A stretch of DNA of 64,000 nt from Archivesica marissinica (taxonomy: Eukaryota; Mollusca; Bivalvia; Venerida; Vesicomyidae): the NCBI GenBank assembly GCA_014843695.1, contig CM026400.1, positions 44,669,138-44,733,137 of the forward strand. Reading direction: 5' to 3'. Shown piece by piece: positions 11,870 to 23,308 of this stretch (position 1 is the stretch's first letter; every line of letters starts with the position of its first letter). The notes under the pieces were generated by a model, which was not told the origin of the DNA, ran no database searches, and was given only the letters and a program-made list of their open reading frames with translations. A program made the position numbers and the translations under genes.

Positions 11870-12592
11870 ATCTTATGCTATGTTATGATACCGTGCTATA
11901 TTATGTCATGCCACGATATACCATGTTATGCCTTACCATGCCACACAATGACGTGCCATGCCATGCCATGCCATGCCACGGTATGCCACACCACGTTACG
12001 CCACGCCACGCCACACCATGTGGCCACCGCACGCCACACCACGCCATGTGGCCACGCCACGTCACACCACATCACGTCACGCCACGCCACGCGACGGTAT
12101 ACCACACCACGTTACGCCACGCCACGCCATGCCACGCCATGTGGCCACGCCACGCCACACGCTACGCCACGCCACGCCACGCTGTGCTATGCTATGGCAA
12201 CAATAATATTCCAATTGATACCATGCTATGCCTTGTCACGCCACACCATGCTATGCCACGCCGCGACGTGCTATGCTATGTCATGCCACGTCACGCCACG
12301 CCACGCCACGCCACGCCACGCCACGCCACGCTACGCTGTGCTATGCTACGCTACGCTATGCTATGCCTTGTCACGCTGTGCAATGTTATCTCTTGCCACG
12401 CCACACCATGCTATGCCACGCCGCGACGTGCTATGCTATGGCATGCCGCCACACCACGCTACGTTACGTTACGCTACGATATCATATACTATGCTATGTT
12501 ATGCTATGCTATGCTGCTATGCTATGCTATGCTGCTATGCTATGTTATGCTATGTAATGCTATGCTATGCTATGTAATGCTATGCTATGGCA
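11870..12592. repeat. Pentanucleotide satellite (CCACG/CTATG)n
   Basis: Degenerate 5-bp units CCACG, CCATG, CTATG and CTACG with 10-bp higher order. An island CAACAATAATAT, then CCCAATT or CCAATTG, recurs at about 12200 and 12590. All long ORFs here are repeat shadows. Confidence 0.92.
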
Positions 12593-12710
12593 ACAATAAT
12601 ATCCCAATTTAGAAAGAAAAACACTTCTTAGAATAATTATATAATAAACCACGACTGCTATGTGTATTAATGACATTTATTATTGTTTCTATTTCATATA
12701 GAACGACTAG

Positions 12711-13694
12711 GCCTACAGCTCATTAACGCCGAGAATGTCGCTACTGTGCTTGAGAGCCAATGCCATGTCATGGCAGGATCGAACCATCAATATGGAGTTC
12801 ATGATACATCCCGTGCGATCCCAACTTGTATACAACAAACATAAAGGGCTCAAAACAAAGTGCGAGCAAGAGAGCTACAGTCTCGACAAGGAGAAGGAAT
12901 CATATTTACGATCATTTAAAACTGAACAACGACTCATGGAACGTAGAAAAGATAGATATTCCAAACGTCGTAATGACATTATACTACGCCGGGCGTCCGA
13001 CGATCGTAAACGGTCTAGTCAAGCTGGGCGAATTTCAGCGCCACCTAGACTGGAGCAAGGATACTTAACTGACTCTAAAACGGATATGACGTTTGTAACA
13101 GAAGTCCCAGAGAGAGTTACTAAGTCCGCCGGAGCCAGGGCCACATTCACAGAGAGAACATCGTCTGCTCATCGACGGACACCAGACATAACTAATACTA
13201 TTACATCTGCTACAGATGACTCGAGAACAATGTATCCTGTCGTGTCGACAAGAGTCCCAACACCGGGGAAACCATACATATTGAGAGAGAAGTCTGTACG
13301 ATTCCAAAATATGCAGATAGTTAATCATAATACCACTACGGACAAGGTTCACGCTCAGGTACCAGTCCAGGAACGTATCAAGAAATTTCTAGTCGCGCAG
13401 GCGGATTTCAACACACGTGGACCTACACTTGTAACAGACCACGATCTAGAGATTCCTGATGGCCGCGTGCCTACTAGCAGTAAGCCACCATCAGCTAGAC
13501 GAATCAGTGGTATGAACTTAAATCTCATAAAATTAGAAAGTGCATTTAACGTATTTTGCACGGATAGCTCATCTGACGGTCTGCACAAGTTGGTATCATA
13601 CGCTTCAAGGATGAAGGCCAGTGAACGGATTGCTAGGAATTCTGCTATGCAATCGCATACTATGCAGAGTATCTATTCGACAGGCGAAAAGTAG
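12711..13694 (+). CDS. Terminal or single exon, unknown charged protein
   Basis: An open frame runs from 12711 to a TAG at 13692-13694. The first ATG (12735) gives 319 residues and has A at -3. It is not repetitive, unlike other long ORFs here. Residues about 40-90 are rich in K/R/E (EKESYLRSF, TEQRLMERRKDRYSKRR) and may form a helix; the middle is S/T-rich; the C-terminal half has LREKSVRF and QERIKKFLVAQADF. No signal peptide or membrane segment is evident, so an intracellular protein is likely. Upstream are possible acceptors TTTCATATAG (ends 12701), GACTAG (12710) and CCTACAG (12718). The one at 12710 joins the 1-220 exon in phase 0. A second frame is also open from about 12704 to 12843, so the 5' boundary is uncertain. 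No AATAAA lies within 200 bp downstream; ATTAAA occurs at 13891. Family not recognised. Confidence 0.6.
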   Translation, partial: AYSSLTPRMSLLCLRANAMSWQDRTINMEFMIHPVRSQLVYNKHKGLKTKCEQESYSLDKEKESYLRSFKTEQRLMERRKDRYSKRRNDIILRRASDDRKRSSQAGRISAPPRLEQGYLTDSKTDMTFVTEVPERVTKSAGARATFTERTSSAHRRTPDITNTITSATDDSRTMYPVVSTRVPTPGKPYILREKSVRFQNMQIVNHNTTTDKVHAQVPVQERIKKFLVAQADFNTRGPTLVTDHDLEIPDGRVPTSSKPPSARRISGMNLNLIKLESAFNVFCTDSSSDGLHKLVSYASRMKASERIARNSAMQSHTMQSIYSTGEK

Positions 13695-14059
13695 GAATTA
13701 ACAGCCCTAGTTGATTTTAGAAATAATATTTATCATATTCAATTGCTTGTATTCAGTGTAATACAGCCATTACATATTTTCTTATATCAACACACGGATT
13801 CTGATTGGTCGCGGAATGACAGCTTGCTGTTGACACATTTGAAATATAACTTTGCCGTTAAATTCAATACGCGCGGTATACAGTATAGTGATTAAAAGTA
13901 TTGTGTCGATTTTTTGCGTGGAGTTTGGTTGATTATCGGGAACTATTTAGTACAGCGTACGAATACACCTTACTGATTTATTTGATATGTAATTAGGCTC
14001 AATGTATACAGACAAACATAAAAGTTTCTTTTTCAAATTATATAATCCAGGGAACACAG

Positions 14060-14290
14060 GTTCGATCCCCCGTCTGATCCTAATAAAATTAACAGTCTTT
14101 CAGATGGGACTTTAAACCGAGGTCTCGTGTCGATGATGTACACCGTGCACGTAAAAGAACCAGAGGAGACTCTGGGGAATGGGTCTCTGTCTGTATCATT
14201 GCACTATCCTCCAAAAATCTAAAATGACGTAATCTCTTCAGGAGGCGTCGCTCATATGGGCAACCGGTAGCGACGATAAGTAAACGTGAA
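14060..14290 (+). mobile_element. SINE A, 5'-truncated
   Basis: Starts at the B box (GGTTCGATCCCCCGTCTGAT) and continues to the GATAAGTAAACGTGAA tail. The interval 13695-14059 between the ORF and this SINE has no recognised feature. Confidence 0.8.
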
Positions 14291-14529
14291 TAACGTATAC
14301 GAATCCGCTATTACCACATATACACATGCATCCACCTCAACGAGATTGCTCAAACACATAATGGAGATAGTGGGGGTGCTATGCAACCCTTTTTCACATG
14401 AGGATTGAGAAAATCCAAGTATTTCATTGTCCGTTAACATTGCAGCTAATCATATACACAGAAGTACGGGTATATGAAGATGGTACGTGGTTGGACCTGT
14501 GACTTTTCTGCGGGATCTCCGACCACCAC

Positions 14530-14665
14530 AGTCCCCCCACACACACTACACACACACTACACTACTCCGGCCACAACAGTCACCCCCCCCCACACACACA
14601 CACTACACTACTCCGGCCACCACAGTCCCCCCACCCCCACACACACTACAAAACACAAACTAATA
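14530..14665. repeat. CA-rich microsatellite with 45-60-bp units
   Basis: CACACACTACAC runs are separated by ACTCCGGCCACAACAGTC or ACTCCGGCCACCACAGTC, giving about three imperfect higher-order units. Confidence 0.75.
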
Positions 14666-14739
14666 CGCATTCATCCACACAATCGATAATATTTAAGGGG
14701 CTACGTCCTTCGAATTTTTACCTCAAAAGCTCACCCGGT

Positions 14740-15160
14740 GAACTGTTTCTGTTGAGAGTCATAGCACATGGAACAAGTATGAATATGTAATAGAAGGACG
14801 ATTGAAAGCTCACTCTACATAATACACACCCGAATAGTGTATTGAGTGAATGTATATAAATTATAAAGTGCATAATTTAGTAATTAAATGCAAACATGTT
14901 GAAACCCTATCCAACAAAGTAGTATATACCGCATATCTGCTGGAACATCCGGGATTCATATGGGAACCGAATATTGATGCAGAATTTCAACTACGTAAAT
15001 AGATTGACCTGGCCATTTCTGGATTCCAGCTCAATCCTGTATTTCTATGGGCACAGCAGTGAAAGCTTGCAACTAGACAACAAATGGACACTTTTAATAC
15101 CTATAATACGAATACATAGCAGTAATTCTTATCTCATACATTCCCATTCGTCCAGAAAAC
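14740..15160 (+). repeat. Dispersed repeat K
   Basis: About 400 bp matches, in reverse orientation, 40785-41150: shared AAATGCAAACATGTTGA, GACCTGGCCATTTCTGGATT and AGCAGTAATTCTTAT. Diverged by many substitutions and indels. Transposon class not recognised. Confidence 0.6.
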
Positions 15161-15354
15161 ACAAGAACTGTGTATTAAAATAACACACAAGTATAGTCCA
15201 AATCTAGGACAAGATAGTATATGATAGTTTGGTGGTGTGGTATCACGTGATATAAAATAGCATAGCTCATTTACAACTTAGTTATTTTTCAACATTTTCA
15301 ACATTTATCTTAGAAATAAAATTAAATAAAATTAAATAAATAAATATGCGAATG

Positions 15355-15540
15355 GCCCATAGTTCGAGCCCCCGCTAGAGCCGTTACGATTGTGTACGTA
15401 GGCAATGCATTTAAATTCCACATTGCCTCTTCTCTCTCTTTCATGGCGATGGTTCCATCAGGAATGAGGTCTCGACAGTGATTAATATAAGTTGAAAGAA
15501 CTTGTTTCGCAATCCAGCTAAATAAATTTGTATAAAAATA
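15355..15540 (+). mobile_element. SINE C, 5'-truncated
   Basis: Begins at the B box (AGTTCGAGCCCCCGCTAGAG) and continues to the shared tail AACTTGTTTCGCAATCCAGC. 15161-15354 is AT-rich with an (ATTAAATAAA)n run. Confidence 0.8.
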
Positions 15541-15716
15541 AATATAAACATGCATATTATTAATTATCAGTGATTCTAATTTATAGCTGGTGTACACTTG
15601 TTATAATTGTACTGTATGTTTTATAGTTGGTGGTTGAAAAGCTCACTCAGAGCTTGTGTTGTACTGTTTATATATTGCCGACTCAAAATAAAATTGATTT
15701 TATCTTAGTTCACTAA

Positions 15717-15910
15717 TGGTCACGGGTTCGAGCCCCGCTCGGGCCGTTTCTCATTTATATGAAAACAGTTGGCAGTTTCTTACGGAGGTTGGTGCATCAA
15801 GTACTGGTTAACCGCTGGAACCTGCCCCGAAGGGTGGTGTTACTGTTATGTAAGCTGCCGGCGATATAGCCCAAACTGGTGCTGATGCAGGCGTAAAACC
15901 CAAACCAACA
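15717..15910 (+). mobile_element. SINE D, 5'-truncated
   Basis: Starts just before the B box (GGTTCGAGCCCCGCTC), then GTTGGCAGTTTCTTACGGAG, and ends GCTGATGCAGGCGTAAAACC. 15911-16166 has nothing recognised. Confidence 0.8.
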
Positions 15911-16166
15911 AGACGACAGTGTAGTTACTATTTACCGTCGCTAAGCTTAGATGTTATCGCATCTGACTGAAGAAGCTAAAACAGTTGTAAATATGTGAGA
16001 ATACTCCTGCTGTTTGTGTTAATTATTCAAGCCCGAAAATAGATCAAAGATCGTTGCATGTTTTCAAATAATTAAATATACAATCTTACAGTCTTTCAAT
16101 TAGATTTATGTTCATTAACATGGAAGACCGTTCTGTGATCTGTCTGAGCCCGCGAGACCTACGATT

Positions 16167-16600
16167 GTGTGTGTGTGTTTTACGTTTATTTATCGTCGCT
16201 ACCCGTTGCCCATATGAGCGGCGCCTTCTGAAGAGATTAGTCATATTAGATTTTTAGAGGATAGTGCAATGATACAGACAGAGACTCATTCCAGGGTATC
16301 CTCTGGTTCTGTTACGTGCACGGTGTAAAGCACCGACACGAGTGTGTTTTACGTTTATTTATCGTCGCTAACGGTTGCCCATATGAGCGACGCCTCCTGA
16401 AGAGATTAGTCATATTAGATTGTTGGAGGATAATGCAATGATACAGACATACACCCATTCCAGAGTATCCTCCGATTCTTTTACGTGCACGGTGTAAAGT
16501 GTAAAGCACCGACACGAGACCTCGGTTTAAAGTCCCATCTGAAAGACTGTTAATTTTATTATGGTCAGACGAGCGTCGAACTTGCGATCCCTGGATTACC
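16167..16600 (-). mobile_element. Two SINE A copies head-to-tail
   Basis: A 3' portion (tail to GCACCGACACGAG) is followed directly at about 16342 by a second tail and then a nearly complete copy with its tRNA-like head near 16590. The abrupt restart at GACACGAG|TGTGTTTTACG indicates insertion of one copy into another or a tandem dimer. Confidence 0.75.
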
Positions 16601-16688
16601 AGTTTGCCTACACTTACCTACGATTGGTTTACTTGCGGCGACTTAGATGGCAGAGTATCCAAGCCAGAACAACTACAAATGGAGATAA

Positions 16689-16950
16689 TTAAAACGACAT
16701 TACATCGCAAAATGGAAAATAAATATGATGCATTTTACGTATATCATGTCTACTACAAAGTCTTTCAAAATAATCGGAACAATAAATTTCAATCAATAAA
16801 CAATGTTGTTGTGGTTTGCAAACTCTCCAAAGTGAAAGTAGGAATTCATATAGCGATCAGCCATGCTCCTGAAATAGAGCTTGTCTATACTATTCATGCT
16901 TTGGGAATATTTTGCATTTCCATTTCATGTTAAATTTCATAGTACACTGT
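16689..16950 (+). mobile_element. TTAA-AGCGACA-type element, left end
   Basis: Starts TTAAAACGACATTACATCG, one substitution from the terminal repeat of the 17088 element. No right end was found before 17088, so this is a partial or diverged copy. Confidence 0.4.
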
Positions 16951-17087
16951 ATGTAATCTCTAAATAACGTTTTCATTGATAAAATTATCAAATTATTCCT
17001 CGCATAGCCGTATTCGTCGTTCAATTGTCTTTAATTTGTATAAATTCTGATAAAATATGTATTTTGGAAATTGCTTCCATTTTTGCC

Positions 17088-17575
17088 TTAAAGCGACACT
17101 ACATCGGTGAAAACGCAAATGTCTGCAGAATGTATATATGTGGTATATTATATGGTATAATTTATTTTCCAATATTTGCCTCAAACACTGAGTATTTCAT
17201 CAAATAATCAAGCGGCGTATACGCGGTTTGTTGACATAACAAAATAATGTAAATAGGGTCGATATTCATGCGTAATACAATGTGTGTATCCTGAATAACA
17301 CGATTTATCGTACAGATTTACCAGTATATCTCACAGTTGTGCCTATGCATATTTCTTTGTAGACTAATCAATCGTAGTTAAAGTATCTCTAAACAAAAGT
17401 ATCGCGCACTTGGTATTAACTCCAATGACAAACACATGTCATTTCAGGAGCATGGATAACCGTTATATGAAATCCTACTTTCACTTTTGAAAGTTTGTAG
17501 ACAACAAATAAACATGATTCAATGTTAGTGTTCGAATGTATTTGGTTTGCTTTTTGCGATGTAATGTCGCTTTAA
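17088..17575 (+). mobile_element. Complete TTAA-AGCGACA MITE, 488 bp
   Basis: Left terminus TTAAAGCGACACTACATCG (17088-17106) and right terminus, reversed, TTAAAGCGACATTACATCG (17557-17575): 18 of 19 bases match. TTAA lies at both outer edges, as expected for a TTAA target duplication. No transposase-like ORF. A second copy lies at 249. Confidence 0.8.
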
Positions 17576-18000
17576 ATGTGATACACTTAGCCTCTATATA
17601 AAGTAAGTAAGTATATAGATTATGTAGAAATATTGTGTTCCCCCATATTTGATGATTGATTGAACATGGGTTAGGAAGCACACAATTAGTCCTCGTATAG
17701 TGGTAAGCTATATTTCTTCCTCTTTACAGTGACACCAAATATTGTATATTTGAACAATATTAAGTTGCTTCCAATTGCGTTTGAAAATGACAAATATTTT
17801 AACGGTGTCACGACCCTCTATTTCTTCTTATGTCTATTTTCTGATATCAATGCTCTAATCAGGGTCTACCCTATCGTAGACTCGCTGGAGTTGTCTAGGG
17901 GGTTTCTCTACGGTCCTTCAAATACTATAACTCAACACAGTCTTTCATTTTCCTTTGTATAATATCATCCACAACAATCTCGCTTTATTTCAAATCTATA
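17576..18000. other. No recognised feature
   Basis: AT-rich sequence without tRNA boxes, terminal repeats or convincing coding sequence; the 77-codon ORF at 17729 shows no domain or splice context. Confidence 0.4.
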
Positions 18001-18155
18001 ACATGTATCATTTATTCATGATTTCTCGTATCATTTATTCATGACTTCTCGTATCATTTATTCATGACTTCTCGTATCATTTATTCATGACTTCTCGTAT
18101 CATTTATTCATGACTTCTCGTATCATTTATTCATGACTTCTCGTATCATTTAGCC
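18001..18155. repeat. 23-bp minisatellite, about 6.5 copies
   Basis: Monomer GTATCATTTATTCATGACTT, then CTC; nearly identical copies. Confidence 0.92.
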
Positions 18156-18332
18156 TTCAGTGTATTCCGTCTAATACTATCTCTTATCTTATATTTCGTC
18201 TCACAATTTCAATGTGTTTTCAAAAGATATATTAGTCGAAACAATCGTTTCTTAAAAGGCCTAATTATCTTCCGTTCACGTATTTAATACGACTTTAATA
18301 TTTAAGAGTTAATACTTCTTTAAATATTAATT

Positions 18333-18627
18333 TTTCTAACTATCTATGTTATATTTATATATTTCGGGTTTTACGCCTGCATCAGCACCATTTTGGGCTA
18401 TATCGCCGGCGGGCAGTTTACTTAACAACACCTTTCCTGGGCAGGCTCCAGCGGTTAACCAGTACTTGGGTGCACCAACCTCCGTAAGAAACTGCCAACT
18501 TTTTCATATAAATGAGACACGGCCTGAGCGGGGCTCGAACCCGTGACCATCAGTGATGATAGGTTACAGTAGTATACAAGTCAGCGACCTTAACCACTCG
18601 ACCACGGAGGCGGACCTTCTAACTATC
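18333..18627 (-). mobile_element. SINE D, full length with TSD
   Basis: Reversed copy with tail GGGTTTTACGCCTGCATCAG, body GGCAGTTTACTTAACAACAC, B box and A box (CTCGACCACGGAGGCGGA). The head resembles a Ser/Leu-type tRNA with a long variable arm (TGGTCGAGTGGTTAAGG). Direct repeats TTCTAACTATC lie at 18333-18343 and 18617-18627. Confidence 0.85.
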
Positions 18628-19018
18628 ATAGAAACAGTTTATATTCTAATAGTGAGTAACATCATTTCCTTAACGCCTCCATGGCTGGATAAGAATGCAC
18701 TAATTTCTTAATAAATTTCATTTCTTAAATAGTAGACTTAGCATCTATAACAGACATTAACGCGCTAAACATCTGTGATGTTATACAATATTATTACGTG
18801 TTTATACGTCATCAAGAGCGGCGGCGGCGATTATCTTACATAACTGACCAGCTGCAATCGGCTGTCAACATTATTTTGTTCCCGCGCAAACAGAGAACTG
18901 ATAATTTAGGCGCTAAAAATTATACATAATAATCATAATATTACATGGTTAACAATGGGTCATATATATAAATAGATAAATGTGTTTATATAATACATTT
19001 CTATTTATATATGACAAT
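18628..19018. other. No recognised feature
   Basis: AT-rich; includes a GGCGGCGGCG run near 18823 but no gene, terminal repeat or tandem array. Confidence 0.4.
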
Positions 19019-19122
19019 AATCTGAAAGACTGTTCATTTTATTAGGGTCAGACGGGGGATCGAACCTGCGATCGCTGGATTACCAGTCCAGCGTGCTACC
19101 ACTGGAATACAGATCCGCATGG
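19019..19122 (-). mobile_element. SINE A, head only
   Basis: Only the 5' 100 bp (reversed): AAAGACTGTTCATTTTATTA, then the B box GATCGAACC and the A box region to GATCCG. The body is missing. Confidence 0.75.
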
Positions 19123-19284
19123 ATTGATCAGGAGCTGTATCAAAGGCTTTCGTGTCATTTTACAAATAGGATCATTTTACTCGTACAGATAATGCTGATG
19201 TATATCTTTATCCATTCATGTCATTGTTGTAATGTTTTCTAAGAAGCAGCTGCTAATCAGTTGGTATACGATCTCAATGGAGTG

Positions 19285-19575
19285 ATACTGTAGAACACTA
19301 TTTATCCGCGCGGTTTTATATTTCGCTAATTTTCTCGATCTAAGTTGATCGCGAATTCATGATTCTCGCGAATAATACCGTGTCCGAATGTAGAGTGATA
19401 TCCGTAAATATGTACATTTTTTGAAAGTCAATATAATTATAAGCGACATATATAAACATTCACCTTCATTTTTCGCGATACAGCACGGATGCGCGAATTC
19501 ACAATTCCGCGAATTTTCAAAATTGTGAAAGTCGTGAAATAAAGTGTTCCCAAAATCATAGTCATTTTACAGTAG
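19285..19575. mobile_element. Probable MITE with TACTGTA ends
   Basis: The left end TACTGTAGAACACTATTTAT and right end CATTTTACAGTA share only TACTGTA inverted, but many TTCGCGAAT-type palindromes fill the interior. The terminal repeat is short and no target duplication is clear. Confidence 0.35.
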
Positions 19576-19616
19576 TTTAAAACATCTTAGGTTGCGCATT
19601 AACGCTCTGCTCTCTA

Positions 19617-19906
19617 CAGACGGATCTGTAGTCCAGTGGTTAACACGTTGGACTGGTATTCCAGGGATCGCAGGTTCGATCCCTCGTCTGACCCTAATAA
19701 AATTAACAGTCTTTCAGGTGGGACTCTAAACCGAGGTCTCGTGTCGGTGCTTTACACCGTGCACGTAAAAGAACCAGAGGAGACTCTGAAATGGGTATCT
19801 GTCTGTATCACTGCACTATACTCCAAAAATCTAAATTGACTAATCTCTGTAGGAGGCGTCGCTCATATGGGCAACCGGTAGCGACGATAAATAAACGTAA
19901 AACACA
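19617..19906 (+). mobile_element. SINE A, full length
   Basis: Head CAGACGGATCTGTAGTCCAG (A box TAGTCCAGTGG), anticodon-like stem-loop, B box GGTTCGATCC, central domain GACTCTAAACCGAGGTCTCG and tail GATAAATAAACG. In the best copies the anticodon stem is a perfect CTGGA/TCCAG with loop CTGGTAA, i.e. GGT (Thr-like). Confidence 0.9.
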
Positions 19907-20038
19907 CCAGATTAACACTCTTACTGTCGTATATCGCTTTGATAATTGTGGGGACATGTTTGCTGATACAAACAAAGGAGATCAGTTATACGTGAAAAAT
20001 GCATTTTATTTGCTGTTTTTGATGTAATGTCGCTTTAA
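19907..20038 (-). mobile_element. TTAA-AGCGACA element, right end
   Basis: Ends GATGTAATGTCGCTTTAA at 20038, the inverted terminus of the 17088 element; the left side is replaced by a SINE A tail at 19906. Confidence 0.55.
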
Positions 20039-20146
20039 TGTCGCTGTATTGGGTCTAGAAATGTCGAGGTTCGTTTCATGTCCTGGACTGTAGGGCTAAA
20101 TAACTGAACCAACTAAAGCTGACTGTTTATATTGTTTACTGTACTT

Positions 20147-20225
20147 TACGGACACAAACTGTCACTGACACGAACTGTCACGGACACGAACTGTCACGGA
20201 CCCGAACTGTCACGGACCCGAACCC
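20147..20225. repeat. 16-bp minisatellite, about 5 copies
   Basis: Units CACGGACACGAACTGT and CACGGACCCGAACTGT, imperfect. Confidence 0.85.
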
Positions 20226-20246
20226 TGAAACACAATCAGGATTTGT

Positions 20247-20495
20247 CTAAACACCAATGTTACCGTTGAACATAACATTATATATATGTTCCATTAATGT
20301 CAAACCCCTTGCGGGGACGTATACATGTTTTCCTGGGCAGATTAGCCGACCTAAGTGGTTAACCAGTACTAAGAAATGTGTGTGAGGTGCCTTGCTTACA
20401 TACACTACACTACATACGTGGCCTGACCGAGTATCGAACACGGGATCGATCGATTCCAAATCAGACGCTCTACCACGGATGTCACACGGTATCAC
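20247..20495 (-). mobile_element. SINE E, near full length
   Basis: Reversed copy with tail ATGTTCCATTAATGTCAAAC, body GTTTTCCTGGGCAGATTAGC, then ATCGAACACGGGATC (B box) and CTCTACCACGGATG (A box). Same family as 51483-51700. Confidence 0.75.
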
Positions 20496-20499
20496 AACA

Positions 20500-21600
20500 A
20501 TAAAATCCGGAGTTCGAACCTCAGACCTGAGTAGACATGGATAAACGCTGTTATCGATCAGATATATACAACGAATAACCGTTACAATAAGTACCCACCA
20601 TACTAAATTATAACATAATTATATAATGACCATTACCATATTGTGGAGATGAGTCTATCCACTGGCCACACACACTACACCCTCTCAATGTGATGTTATT
20701 CTGCCGTTACGAGTACATCCTGATCGTTTATTTACAACTCTCAATACATTTTATCCGCCATGTCAGACTATATTGTTTTCACTCAAAAATCTCGTGAAAA
20801 CAAGGGACACAACTCTAGTGTCATTATAATAGAATTTACCCCAATTTACACAGTGTTAAAATAAACACGCTACATTTATTTGATTTGTATGTTTGTTTGG
20901 CCTTGTTCGTGCCTCCACACCGTGCACGTCTGGAACAAGGCACAGCTCACAGCAGGAAATTGGATCACCGTTCCGAAGTGACCAATCCACGCCGTTGACG
21001 CATACAGACGAGGACCCACATCGACTCTTTTGAGTGTCTACACTTACCTAGATCAGCGACAGCTAGTACTGGGGCGCTGAAGAGGCGACGAGTGACTGGG
21101 TAGGAGAAGACGGCAGTCGTTTCGCGTGGATGGCGCACTCGTACCCTCGAACTCTTTTATCTGTCTCCAATGACGGGCGAGCGGTTGGAGACGGAGGGAT
21201 GCGACCTCGACCCCGGATGCGTCAACGGGGTGGACAACGACGGAACAACCGAACCATTTTGCTGCTGTGAGCCGACTAATCGTGGAGGATGTGGCCCTAA
21301 AAAGAACCGAGAAAATAACCACCTTGGACATGATGGCGGAGAGACTACCGTACTAGAACATAATCATCTTGGAATTAAGCAACATAGATACAACCAACAA
21401 GGAATAATCATCGAGAAAACTAATCATCATGGACCGAAATCTTCACGGGACTCTACAACTACAAACTTCAATCTACACCACTCTACAAGACACCGACGAC
21501 TCAACACTTCATCGAATAATCGACGGTGCGAAAGCACGTTTGCTCGCCCATATGGTTTACCGGCGGCGAGGGTAATGAAACTGAATCATCATCATTTGTT
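20500..21600. other. Unassigned stretch, small ORF at 21429-21575
   Basis: No SINE or tandem array recognised. On the + strand 21429-21575 encodes 48 residues (MDRNLHGTLQLQTS to YRRRG) with a helical-looking middle. Overlapping frames at 21170-21670 and 21053-21331 are also open. Higher GC than the surroundings could mean the 5' end of a retroelement, but no PBS, Gag or RT motif is visible. Confidence 0.25.
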
Positions 21601-21609
21601 TGGCATTTA

Positions 21610-21800
21610 CACATTCAACACCACGTTGAGCTATATCGCCGACGGGAAGTTTACCTGGCATAAAAATTAGGACAGGCTCCAGCGGTTCACCCGTATTAAG
21701 TGGCACAACCTCCGTAAGAAACTGCCTTTTTTCCATATAAATAGACACGGTATGAGTGGGACTCGAACCCGTCACCATCAATGATGATCGACCATAGAGG
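21610..21800 (-). mobile_element. SINE D, diverged
   Basis: Reversed copy: GAGCTATATCGCCGACGGGA, CTCCAGCGGTTCACC, CTCGAACCCGTCACCATCA; the head is degraded. Confidence 0.7.
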
Positions 21801-21947
21801 TCGTCCCTCTAAGCCTATTACTACTAGGGAACGGGCTACTTTGGAGATTTTCTTGTGCACAGAACCTCAGATATATAGATGTGGGCGACGTGCCTGTTCG
21901 TTGCATACAAACGAGAACAATACTGAGTAGACGTTTATAGTTCATGT

Positions 21948-22075
21948 GTTTAAAGGGCCAGCCAATTCTGACTTATGAGACACCTCTTTTTATGAACATC
22001 AGTACTTCCCGAATCCTATGCTTGTATGCCAGGCGCCAGGCTGGTAGGCAATCGGTAACCATTATGTCACAGAAT
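21948..22075 (-). mobile_element. SINE G, 3' part
   Basis: TTAAAGGGCCAGCCAATTCT to GCAATCGGTAACCATTATGT matches the 3' part of the full G copies. 22076-23149 contains only a short direct repeat (CACAGTGCTATAATGCACAC at 22393 and 22437) and otherwise nothing recognised. Confidence 0.65.
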
Positions 22076-23149
22076 GACACGAGGGCCAGCTTATCTCAGG
22101 GTCACGGATACCAGGTTCAAGTGTATGCATAAAGACTAAGTAGATTTACAATTTTTAATATACATCAAACAACACTTGCAACAAAGACAATGTATGGTAG
22201 GAGACGTATGTGTGTCCGTAGTTTGGCTCTTCACAGATGATGGCTTCACTTCCGGTATAGAGCCCGGTCTTCGGCTGGTAATGCCGTTAATTTATGTAAC
22301 AGTTTCGAGATCTAACTATCTGCCGTTCCACAATCGGCTTTAACTTTAGGCTATAATACACCTATTTAAACATTGGCTAGTATGGCCATCACAGTGCTAT
22401 AATGCACACTTTAAAAGCTTGGCAAGTATTGCCTTCACAGTGCTATAATGCACACTTCAACGATTTACAATACACAATATCATTAACTCCCTGCGTCCTA
22501 AGGACCCTGTCCACTGACGGCGGACTCGATGCTGTACAGCTACCGCTAACCGCTGACACTCTCCAGTATATGGACGACACCAGCTCACGCCGGCAAACTA
22601 TCCCAGTCGGCTCGTGCCCCAGCTTGTTATGTTGATCGTTCCGAACAGGATCTACGCCCCTGAGCTACACCTCTCACGGCTCCTGGTTCAGGCATGAAGC
22701 GACCAAATCTGTCGCATGTACAATTCACAACAGTCAATTGTGATGTTCCGAGAGCAATCTCAGTGCAATGTGCGGGGTCGAATTTATAGCGCCTTCACCT
22801 GAGTACACGCACGATATTTCCATGAATTTTATCAGCCGATATGAAACATACCATATTGACTGCTCGTTCTTATCAGGCCCTGGAGGTTAATTTCACTGAT
22901 AAAGGGAACAGTGATTTGAAAAGAATAAACCCAAATCTGCTAATACTAGTCGGATTTATATCAAATAAACGGGAATTTCCCTTATAAGTGATATAGAATA
23001 ATACACCACTGTCCTTTATCTGGTATAGATACATTCGTCCCAATTTATGATAAAATCACTGAATAAATGTTTCAATGGTACGACAAAATGCTCTGAAATC
23101 CATTGATAAATAGGCCCCAACTACACATTAGTTAAAATGGTCACTTTCA

Positions 23150-23225
23150 TTTTGTTACACATTATTTAACTAGCTGGCCGCTCACCAACCGGCCATATCA
23201 GAACGAACCCCTGACGAGATTTATA
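23150..23225 (-). mobile_element. SINE G, middle fragment
   Basis: ATTATTTAACTAGCTGGCCG, then GAACCCCTGACGAGATTTAT; both ends are missing. Confidence 0.55.
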
Positions 23226-23308
23226 ATTCATTTATTTTCAACTCTTCATTTTTTTAAAATATAAAAATAACGCACATAGTATAATAATATAAAGGTTAAA
23301 CGGTATCT

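Noticed and set aside
11815..12612. His/Pro/Cys-rich ORFs in three frames
   Set aside because: Pentanucleotide satellite; open frames on a 5-bp repeat carry no coding signal.
21170..21670. 166-codon His/Asn-rich ORF
   Set aside because: Several frames overlap, there is no domain or splice context, and its end lies in a SINE D copy.
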